From NCBI GenBank assembly GCA_022559985.1, contig JAFJTR010000024.1, forward strand, positions 1-64,000: 64,000 nt of DNA, in the 5' to 3' direction. This DNA comes from Parastagonospora avenae f. sp. tritici 18332-5. Its lineage: Eukaryota > Ascomycota > Dothideomycetes > Pleosporales > Phaeosphaeriaceae. The notes under the pieces are model-generated. The model did not search any database. It was not told the DNA's origin and saw only the letters and a program-made list of their open reading frames with translations. Shown here piece by piece: positions 37,185-45,980 of this stretch. The translations under genes were made by a program, and so were the position numbers. The number at the start of each line of letters is the position of its first letter. Position 1 is the first letter of the stretch.

Positions 37185-37288
37185 AGAAAGAACGAATGAA
37201 AGAAAGAACGAATGAAAGGATTTCAACGTACCAAAGTGCAAATAACCCATAGGCATACCACCTCATCGCAGCACCCAGACTCGATATC

Positions 37289-38137
37289 CTACTTCGTAAT
37301 CTTGCTGGCCCCCATGCGCAGATCCATGCGGTCGTCCCTGTATTTCTTCCTCTCTGCGGGAATCGACTTGCCTGCCAGGACAGCTTGGAGCTTCGGGTTG
37401 GACACGAGCCTCTTGATAGGATCCTTGCCGTGATAGTTGTAGACCGGTCGCTTGAGGGGAGTGACTGGCTCATCTTTGCCTTTGACATCTACGGCCTCCT
37501 GGACAACTGGCTCGTTGAACATGCGGATGGGGTGGGCAGTTTGCGCAGGTTCAGCGAGCCTGATGGGAGGCGACAGAGGGTCTGGGGTATCCGCGACCTG
37601 GATGGGCTGGGAGCTGGCGAAGATGGGGCCTTGGCTGAGGTTGTTGCTACAATCGACCAGAGAATGGATGAAGGGGGAGTATCGAACGCCCGTGTCAGTA
37701 ACAAGGTTGGTTCCGTTGTCACTGCTGGGGCCATCTGCGGGGGCTATGCCACTGTCGGGTCCTTGAGCGCGGTGGTTGACCTGCAGATTAGTCGTAGGCG
37801 TATCGCGACCAGTACCAGTGGTAGCATCGGGTCTGGTAATGCGATTCTGCAATCGTCGGCCATGCTGGGGACGCAGCCTAGGCGAATTACCGCGGTGAAA
37901 GCCGAGACGACCACGATCATAGGTTATGCGACTGGCCAGACTCGGTCCAGTGGGGGCATTGGCAGGTGCTCGTGTGGTCTCTGTGTGCGCAGGCCGACAG
38001 TGCAGAGCTCTAGCACGACGTGCACCTCTCGTATCGAGTGGGCGATGGCGGTTCACTCCAGCGTTAGTACCGTTGCCGTTGCGGTGACTATCGCCCATGC
38101 CAACACGTCGATCGAAGCGTTCGTCTCTAGGGGCCAT
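37289..38137 (-). CDS. Hypothetical disordered protein
   Basis: Single exon of 282 residues starting MAPRDERFDRRVGMGD. The first 110 residues are Arg-, Asn- and His-rich; the middle is polar and Pro/Ser-rich. The C-terminus (PLKRPVYNYHGKDPIKRLVSNPKLQAVLAGKSIPAERKKYRDDRMDLRMGASK) looks conserved-like, with regularly spaced charged residues. No domain is recognised. It could be a nuclear or RNA-associated disordered protein, but that is only composition. The opposite strand is also open here, which lowers confidence; the C-terminal block is the main reason for calling the minus strand. Confidence 0.5.
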   Translation of the reverse strand: MAPRDERFDRRVGMGDSHRNGNGTNAGVNRHRPLDTRGARRARALHCRPAHTETTRAPANAPTGPSLASRITYDRGRLGFHRGNSPRLRPQHGRRLQNRITRPDATTGTGRDTPTTNLQVNHRAQGPDSGIAPADGPSSDNGTNLVTDTGVRYSPFIHSLVDCSNNLSQGPIFASSQPIQVADTPDPLSPPIRLAEPAQTAHPIRMFNEPVVQEAVDVKGKDEPVTPLKRPVYNYHGKDPIKRLVSNPKLQAVLAGKSIPAERKKYRDDRMDLRMGASKITK

Positions 38138-38840
38138 GTCGACTTGAGACAGCCAGTAGCTAGCTCACAACCCGTTGTACAATGGGCTGAAAGTCATTGC
38201 GAGAAGTGCTTAGTAGTTGAAGTTGTTTGCTGTTGTCGTTGTCGGTGTGGGGTATCTGGCAACCATGTTTATATACAAACAGGCCCCGCCCGGGAGCTCT
38301 TCGGAAGTGCGGCGACGGCGACGTCGAAACGACCCCCCGGGCGGTGCTGTCTCCCGAAGTGAACGTGAAGTGAGGCTTGAAGGGAATAGAACCTGCTTCG
38401 TGCTGCTAGAATTGTTCTTCACCAATACAAATCTTCTCCGAGAACGTTGAGGAATGACAGGCAAGGATCGGGGAACGTCAACATGAAAAGGCACTCGGTA
38501 GGACTTCAGAGAATTGGAAATCTATAGGATAGATAATGGACGCACCATCCAAACACATCTGTGATATTCAAAAACCGACAAACCTTTCACTGGCTCCTTA
38601 CACCATTCGCTACCGCCCCGTTCAAATCGGTGGAGGACGATCAGCACCAAGGGTAGAAGAGGTTATACAGAAGAACAACAAGCTATAAATAAAAATGAAC
38701 TACCCATCGCCGTGGGATGGATGATGATAGCGCAATCTGAGTGCGCGCCAATTGCGCCTAGAATGTCCGGGTATGTGTGGCCAAAGCTGATAAAAGTATA
38801 GATGATACGAAAGGGATCTGACAGTCATGATGTGAACAGT
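38138..38840. other. Intergenic
   Basis: Promoter side of the 37289-38137 gene and 3' side of UBC8. A GC-rich patch at 38283-38360 contains a CCCGGG-centred imperfect palindrome. A plus-strand frame at 38217 starts with TTG and is not called. Confidence 0.5.
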
Positions 38841-39850
38841 CTAGATGTCTTCCATGTTACCCGCCGCTTCGTCCTCGTCGCCGGACTCGTAGCTGCCTAC
38901 GGAGCTCATCTCGTCGTCGTCATCGTTGTCCTTGTCCGAATCCTCGGCAGTGTCCTTGTTGGCGTACTTTTGGACATACTCTGATGGCAGATTAGCCAGG
39001 CCGTTTATCTATCCAAGAACCGTGTATACACACCTTTCACTTTGGCATCGTAGCTCTTTGGTTCCCGCATCAGGAGAGCAGCTGCTTCTCCGTTGAGGGG
39101 GTCTGTGGGGTTTGGGTATCGCAGAAGTTGTGGGAGAAAGACTTCGAAGATGTTGATCATATCGTACATGGGCGACCAAGTCTGGTTGATGACGTCGAGG
39201 CAGACGGAGCCGGAGCTGGCAGCGTTTTAGTAAATGCGCGCATAGCGAAAGAACAATTGCACGTTGTATGGAATGCTCCACGTACAGTTCGTCGATGTTG
39301 GGATGGAATATCCTGTTTACGAAGCCGATGCTAGGACTTTTGTACGGATATTGGTCAGGTAGCTCAACATGGATCTTCCAGAGGCCGCCTTGAAACGGCG
39401 CTTTATGGCGTCAGCTCGGATCTCTCATTCTGTATGATATGTATATACTTTCTTCTGGTCCCTTGAACCTGACATAGAATTCCTGCCTGATTCGTGTCAG
39501 TCACGTTGGGTTTGAGGTACGATTGGATGGGCAATACGGACACTGTGGATTGTCAGCCACTGCCAATAGAACCAAGACGAGATGCATACTGTTATCGTTG
39601 ACGAGTGTGACCTCATAGTCGCTCATGAGCCTGGGTTGGATCAGTATCTCGTTTTGGATGTGGTCGAACAGGATAGACATACATCCTACGAGTCGCATTA
39701 GTCTTCTACATCGAGTACCAGAGCCTACACAACTTACTTCATGACCTAAAGTCGGTGGGAAAAGGCTGGGTTAGCTCATGTTCTCCTCTATGGCTGGTGG
39801 GCATGGCTTCGACCTACATCTGTCTCGATGCGCCTCTTTGGAGAACTCAT
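38841..39850 (-). CDS. UBC8: Ubiquitin-conjugating enzyme E2 (Ubc8/UBE2H type) with micro-exons
   Basis: Nine exons, in transcript order: 39850-39818 (33 nt), 39745-39738 (8), 39685-39683 (3), 39630-39590 (41), 39542 (1), 39486-39449 (38), 39400-39286 (115), 39215-39034 (182) and 38980-38841 (140), giving 186 residues. Ubc8 accepts ubiquitin from E1 as a thioester and in yeast serves the GID ligase that degrades gluconeogenic enzymes. Key features: HPN at 74-76, catalytic Cys85 in GSVCLDVINQTWSP, and an acidic Asp/Glu tail. The 3-nt and 1-nt exons are placed because they give TDVMKMLMSDYEV and VNDNMQEFYVRF, the same spacing as yeast Ubc8. Introns are 47-72 nt with CTAAT/CTGAT/CTGAC branch sites. 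Alternatives for the 1-nt exon are given in the findings. The gene is divergent from panB. Confidence 0.92.
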
Positions 39851-40856
39851 TGTGGCGATAGATTCCCTGTGGCCTTCCTATGTTATTTCGCTGTTCTATG
39901 TGGTCCTACTCGCGTCGATTTGGCGCTGTGACGGGCAGATGCGCAGCTCGATACGTGAGCCTGGGGTGCCGGGGCTCGTCGCGGGGCTATCGATAGCGGC
40001 GGAGGGGCTGCTTTGCTGGCAGCTGGATGGCGTCTTCGCTTTGTTGGCAGTGACGGTATGTTCCGGGGGATTTCAAGAGAGGCTGTAGTACGGTTGTACG
40101 GTGGCAGATGGTTCACAATCTGAGGACGGTACCAAACACTGATGGCAAGGAAGACGACGTCGAGTTAGTGAGATGAGTCGCGGTCACGAGCACCGGGAAG
40201 TCACGCTACGCTTGCGGCCGGCAGGTCACGTCCGACCCATACATAGTACGCCGCCGTTTGGCAGCGACTGTCGGATCAGCATCTAGAATCTGGAACTACA
40301 CAGCGTCACAGCGGAAGAGGGTATCATGCTCCTATCCACGGGACATGGCTACTTCGACATGTTGTCTACTGAGTACGGATGCTCACAGCGCAGATGAGCT
40401 TAAGCCCGTCACCAATGGCGTCCCAGCAATGCCGCATCTCCCCCGAGCCGCGGCTGCGACCATGTCTTTTGGCAGTACCCACAGCTTAGACGAACATCTT
40501 CTTGCCTCGATTTCTCACTGACTGCAGTCAAATCCCCTGGTGCATCTAGTGGCTCGCAGCGACTCATTGCCTGCCAAACGGCGTTGACAGCAAGTGGCAT
40601 ACCAACGGTCCAGCCTTGACAAAGGAGGCGAAAGGTCTGGACAAAGCTGACAAGAGCTCGGTCCCTCGGTTGATGCCACACCCAAGGTCCAGTACAAGCT
40701 CTACAGCGCAACTTTCTGTACAGCTTCATAAAACCAGATCACTGCCCGCACTAGCCATGGCTGCTGATTCTGCCTTTGCATTGCCTTCCCGAAACATCTG
40801 CACATCCGTTTGGCACCGCCTTGACGCTTGATTCCACCATATCCTCTCACACAGTC
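39851..40856. other. Divergent promoter region of UBC8 and panB
   Basis: 1 kb between two divergent genes. A small upstream frame, 40759-40830 (ATG, 23 codons), ends 27 bp before the panB start and may lie in its leader. Nothing else supported. Confidence 0.5.
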
Positions 40857-41914
40857 ATGTCGCGTGCCCTCGTAAACACACTGCGCTCCCCTTTGCGACC
40901 AACACATGCACTTCCCTCCTCGTCGCCAATATGCTCGCTGCCTATTGCCCAAGTCAGATGGAGTTCTCACTCCCCGCTGGGCGCGTCCTTGTCCACTACA
41001 CGCAAACCTGTCACCATCAACACCCTCCAAGCTCTCTACCGCAAGAACGAACCCATCACCATGATCACCGCGCACGACTTTCCCAGTGCGCATGTTGCCG
41101 ACCACGCAGGCATGGATATGATATTAGTTGGAGACAGCCTGGCCATGGTTGCGCTGGGCATGGAAGATACGAGTGAAGTGCTGATGGAAGACATGTTGCT
41201 GCATTGCAAGTCCGTTGTGCGAGCGACCAAGGCTGCTTTCACAGTGTGCTCTACAACCCCAATTATATCAGACCACACGCTAATACATAACAGGTTGGAG
41301 ATCTGCCCATGGGAAGCTACGAGATCTCCCCAGAGCAGGCTTTAGCATCCGCCATCCGCATGATCAAGACCGGCCGCGTCAAGTCAGTCAAGCTCGAAGG
41401 CGGCAAGGAAATGGCACCAACGATTGCCAAAATCACTGGCGCTGGCATACCTCTACTCGCACATGTCGGACTCACCCCGCAGCGACAAAACGCTCTCGGG
41501 GGCTTCCGCGTCCAAGGCAAGAGCACCGCATCTGCAGCCAAACTACTTGAAGACGCCCTCGCAGTCCAAGAAGCCGGTGCATTCGCCGTAGTCCTAGAAG
41601 CCGTGCCCGCCGAGGTCGCTACGCTCGTCACCAAGGAACTCAGCATCCCGACCATTGGTATTGGCGCTGGCAACGGCTGCTCAGGCCAAGTCCTGGTGCA
41701 GGTCGATATGCTGGGCAACTTCCCACCTGGCCGCTTCCTCCCCAAATTCGTGAAGCAGTATGGCAACATTTGGGCCGAGACTAAGGGCGCTATTGAGCAG
41801 TATAGGACTGAAGTAAAGAGTCGAGCATATCCGGCGCCGGAACATACGTATCCCATGTCGTCTGATGTAGTCACTGAGTTTGAGAAGTTGATTGAAGCGA
41901 AGCGGAAAGCATAG
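40857..41914 (+). CDS. panB: 3-methyl-2-oxobutanoate hydroxymethyltransferase (ketopantoate synthase)
   Basis: Exons 40857-41243 and 41294-41914 (50-nt intron) give 335 residues. The enzyme (EC 2.1.2.11) transfers a hydroxymethyl group from methylene-tetrahydrofolate to alpha-ketoisovalerate, the first step to pantothenate and coenzyme A. Signatures: MITAHDFPSAHVADHAGMDMILVGDSLAMV, which includes the metal-binding Asp of VGDS, then VKLEGGKE, IPLLAHVGLTPQ and the catalytic-Glu region VVLEAVP, plus TIGIGAGNGCSGQVLV. The first 45 residues are Arg/Ser/Pro-rich with few acids and end VRWSS, a typical mitochondrial presequence, matching the mitochondrial location known in fungi. The ATG at 40857 is the first in frame. 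Confidence 0.95.
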
Positions 41915-42290
41915 CACTGGAATGCGGTCCTTTTTGAAGCTCCGTGTTGCTATGTATACCTTCAGGCTTGTTGGATAGTCGGACTGCTGTTGTAGAATTT
42001 AGCGTTGCTTCTCGTTGTTATATCATCGTATTATGTCATGCGTGGACATTTACGTTAATGACAATTCGTTCGTGCAATCCAGCTTTGACCCATTCAATTG
42101 AAGAGCAGTAACTGCACTAAGTATGGACGATCCGTGTCACTCTGAATAACGGCAAATGCACAAACAAGCTCAAAATACATCTGATGCAACAGCCTGATAT
42201 GCCTCTAATCTAGCTGATCCACGTATTGAAATCAGGTAACGTCACTGTATCTTGCTCATGGGGACAAACGCGGAACATGCCTGCACATTG
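41915..42290. other. Intergenic between convergent genes
   Basis: 3' regions of panB and the aminotransferase. If the last intron of the aminotransferase (see that entry) is real, its final exon extends to 42242. Confidence 0.5.
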
Positions 42291-44356
42291 TCATCTAATG
42301 CTGGCCACCACGGGGCCTGACAGCCATCTGGTGATGCCTCTGGGGGTTCTCTCGGTACCTATTAAATCATTAGCTTCCGTCTTGATCTGCAGTCTCCAAT
42401 AATGCACGTACTTGGTCACAACCCCAGCAATCGAGTCCAATCCCTTCTCCAGCACATCCATCCTCGGGCCATAACTCAGCCTAACAAAGTGATGGCAAGG
42501 ACTATCGAACAGATCCCTACGCCTGCTAGGGTTCAAGTCAAAGAAAATACCCGGCACGACAATGACCTTCTCCTCCAGACACGCCTGGAAGAAGTTGAGC
42601 CCGTCGTTGATGCCCTCTGGTAGACCAGACAGATCAAGCCACAAGTAGAACGTCGAGTTGGGCATGTACGGGAACTTGAAGCCGATTTCCTGTAGACGCC
42701 CAATGACATAGTCGCGCTTGGTGCGGAAGTGCATCTGCAGCGCGCGCATTTCGTTGCGCACCTTGGGGGGCGAGAGCATCTCGACGGCCGCTTCTTGGAA
42801 CGGCACGTTGCAGCCTCCGTCGAGGTAGGATCCGCAGGATCCGATGGCTTGGATGAACTCCTTGGGGCCGACAACCCACGCTACACGCCATCCTGGGAGG
42901 CGGAAGCGCTTGGTGAGACCGTCGATGATGAGCACATCATCCTCGTCGACGTCCTCGACGTTGTCGGCTGCGGAGATGACGGTGCCATCGCAGTTGGTCG
43001 TGTAGTTGTATCCGCAGTAGAACTCGTCCATGATCAATGTAGCGCGATCACGGCAGATGTTCTGGATCTGAGCCAATTCAGGGTTCGTGATCATCTGACC
43101 TGTCGGGTTCCTGGGATTTGATGTGAGGATGACGGAGGTTCCACGAGCAATCTCCTCCGCGATTTTGTCAGGTGACATCTAGAATAGAGAGGTTAGTATC
43201 TCTAAAATCAAAGAGAAATCGTATAAGAAAAACGTACGTGATACTGGTCGGCCTCGCCTAGAGGAATGGGAATAGCGGCGATGTTCTTGAAGAGCGACAG
43301 CATCTCGTTGTAAGCCGTGTAATCTCGTCATCCGTTAGCCATGCAGACCGATAATCCCATAACTGTACTCACCAGGAATGAAGAATCCCAAGTAGCAGTT
43401 GCCCAGCACAGCGGCGATACGGATCAACCCCGCACGACCACCAGGCACGATGCACACGTTCTCCCATGTGTACTGGCTCTTCCTCCACCTGCGATGGTGC
43501 TCATTGTACAGTTTCGCGACCGCTTCTCTCAGCGGCCTGATACCGGCAGTCGGACCATATTCTCTGCCATGGGCGGAGATGTCGACCTCGGTTGGTCTCT
43601 CGAAGCATCCCTCTATGCTGTCGTCGACTTCAGGCGCACCTTGTCCTAGGTTCGCCCATTCTTCAGGCTTCTCGAGGAACCCGTGCTTGAAGAAGTTAGT
43701 GGATTATATTCAATGACGTATTATAGAGGCATAGTTGCCTTGTAGGCCTGCTCGCTCGTCCACACCACTCCGGTAGATGCGCGAGTGGCGTCGAGACCAG
43801 CGTGGGGCTTGTGTCCTTCGTGCGAGGAGCGGAACTGCCTGTGAACGCTTGAGCCGAGTTCTGCTTGGGCGTCAGTGCATGTTGCAACACCATTTCTTCC
43901 TAGCGTCTTATTGGACACGTCCTATGCAAGCACATGCGGATATTGTCCCTGAAAGATAAAGATCGAGCACATGTGCGTGACACACTGGCGGGCTGGGATT
44001 GGAGCGCTCGAGGGACACGGCTGAGATCGAGGGGTAGCTATCGCCAGGGAAGGTGGTGCGAGCTAACAGGCGGTCGAAAACAAGTTCTTCGAGGTCGAAA
44101 GGCTTCGGAAGCTCAGAGAGTTTGCAATGCGGGTGGTAACGCGATACCATGGGCGATTTGAAGCTATTACAGGCTTCAAGATTAAGGAAATCGCAGATCG
44201 GGACATTGAAGCGTTTCCAGCATGACGTAGCAAATCCTCGCGCAGGAGAAAGCAATTGGAAAACTTACCACTCTCGCTGGGATCCTTTGAGCTCGAGAAA
44301 CGTCGTTGGGAGAAAGCTCCCTTGAGCATGTTGACTTTGTCCGCCGAAAACGACAT
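42291..44356 (-). CDS. Class I/II PLP-dependent aminotransferase
   Basis: Proposed exons 44356-44269, 43899-43739, 43685-43373, 43323-43238 and 43178-42291, giving about 511 residues. Fold type I aminotransferase motifs: EYGPTAGIRPLREAVAKLY, VCIVPGGRAGLIRIAAVL, SNPRNPTGQ, MDEFYCGYNY and the PLP-lysine region IDGLTKRFRLPGWRVAW. Substrate unknown; aspartate- or kynurenine/alanine-type are possible. Two uncertain points. Exon 2 to 3 requires a GC-AG intron (AAG/GCAACT...TTCAAG/CAC), giving SEQAYKHGFLEKPEEWANLGQGAPE. Exon 2 may start at 43921 instead of 43899, but only 43899 keeps frame with exon 1. The C-terminus may also be spliced: a 49-nt intron starting GTGCAT after VVTKY would move the stop to 42242-42244. 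Confidence 0.85.
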
Positions 44357-45980
44357 GTCTACAGGTTGAATGACAAGCTTTTCTTAGCTCCAACGGCGCA
44401 GATGGAGGGGTAAAATGAAAGGATTGGAGGACCCTGAAGACTATGGACTTGCCACACGCTTCGAGACGAGTCAAGATGTCTATAGGCAACAAGCAATGAG
44501 TGCCGTGCCAAAAAAAAATGGTGAGGAAGGAGGATCGAGGAGCAAGAAGTAGTTTGGCAACCCAAGGTCGGACCGTCTGCGTCTTTATAACATTCGCGAC
44601 TCGCCAGCTTGCGCAAGCAAGCTGCCCGCTCCAGCAATGTTGCATCCACAACGCACGCACCCTAGTCTGTCTCTAGTCCTACATCTCGCACCGCTATCCC
44701 TTCAGCCACGCACGTCGCGCCCAATCAGGTGCCTCAGAACGTCTTGCCCTGCGGAGCGGTACGTCCCTCGTTGGTAGAGCTCCGTGGACCCCATCGATCG
44801 CGTCTCTACACCGCTACAACCGTTCATCGTGGGACGGCTTTTCAGCCGGTTGTGGTCATCGGTGTATGTTCTACAGTACCTAGTGCATCTTGCGTGTAAC
44901 TCGCGTCCCTGTTGTGTATGTCGACGTCTCAGCTTCATGCAGACATTCCTTTTGTGGAAAAATTACCTCAGCAGCTTACGCCTCACACGCCTTGCCTCGA
45001 CTGCTAGCCTTCCGCATGTCATCAGCACGGGCTGTGACGTGGTCCTCGCCATCCGATGCCTTGTTGCAAGTCATGTTTGTGGCTCAGCCGCAGCATGTCT
45101 CGGGCAATTGGGCCGCCGGAGGGGCATAATGCCTCAAAAATCGCAGCCCTATCACTTTCGTTATTATCTCTTGGCCAATGCACATCACGGCCGAGACGCA
45201 GGGCAACATGTATGCTTTAATGAAGGCTTCTTAGAACCCGAACTAGAACAACTTCCTCGCCATACCTCCTCTCTGAGAAAGTTGCTTTTGCATCTTCCGT
45301 GAGGCTGGTGATTTTCTCATCTAAACTTGCTCCGAACAGAAGCGCATGTACACAACGTCGAACTACTACCACCAGGTAATGCAACAATTTGTCCGCGTTA
45401 CATCCGAGCTCTGAGTACTTCCAGAGCACTGCGAAGCTGAGGGTTGTATAGCTTCAAGTTCTTTTCAATTGTCTGAGAACTTACTGATTAGCCCTCAAGT
45501 ATATTCAGGCCAGTGTGTAATAAACTGTATTTCACTGATGACCCTCTCATTCTCGCGAGATAATGTGCATTCGATTTCTCCTGCCCAACACCCCTCCCAC
45601 AGGCATGCCAACTCGATCTCTACCCGTCTTCCCCCACCCACCCCAAGCAATGCCAACTCAAACCTTCACAGGCGAGTCAAGGCGTCTAAGCTCGAAGCAG
45701 TCAGACAACATGGGACAGACAAAAGCATGCGACACCAGAATTCATGAAGAGAGAAAGAAGGAAAGACCAACTCATGTTGAGGACAATCCATGCAATATCA
45801 ACTTTCAACTTGGAAAGAAAAATGTTGCAACCCATCAAGCGGGAGCGCCACCCCATATCCATAAGCACTCCATAGTAATGCACAAATCCTTATCCAGGAA
45901 AGAAAACGCCATACCCATCCCAGAAACATAAACTCCTCACCGTATTCAACTCTTCCGTCGTCCAAAAGGCACCAATGCAT
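44357..45980. other. Intergenic with a decayed MITE
   Basis: Promoter of the aminotransferase gene and 3' side of the Ppc89-like gene. Contains the degraded element near 45370-45575. No gene supported. Confidence 0.5.
45370..45575. mobile_element. MITE copy D, decayed relative of copy A
   Basis: The left end, CACCAGGTAATGCAACAATT, matches the right terminus of copy A. Interior blocks match the reverse complement of copy A in the same order (AGCTCTGAGTACTTCCAGAG, TAGCTTCAAGTTCTTTTCA and the region with AGCCCTCAAGTATATTCAGG). The right terminus is no longer recognisable and no target duplication can be assigned; the right boundary is approximate. Confidence 0.6.

Larger units (their letters stand above)
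36060..37288. other. Intergenic with MITE copy C and an 8-bp tandem repeat
   Basis: Upstream of the minus-strand gene at 34570-36059 and downstream of that at 37289-38137. Holds the element at 36424-36650 and the tandem repeat at 37082-37184. A minus-strand frame at 36747-37256 is open partly because the tandem repeat is stop-free; its lower part looks protein-like but I cannot support a gene. Confidence 0.55.

Noticed and set aside
36747..37256. 169-codon minus-strand frame containing FLSFCLSV repeats
   Set aside because: Half of it is translated tandem repeat. The segment below the repeat looks protein-like, but there is no start or homology to support a gene.
38217..38450. Plus-strand frame with an apparent signal peptide
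   Set aside because: Its first codon is TTG, the internal ATG removes the hydrophobic part, and the opposite strand is equally open.
41317..41874. 185-codon minus-strand frame
   Set aside because: Antisense of panB exon 2.
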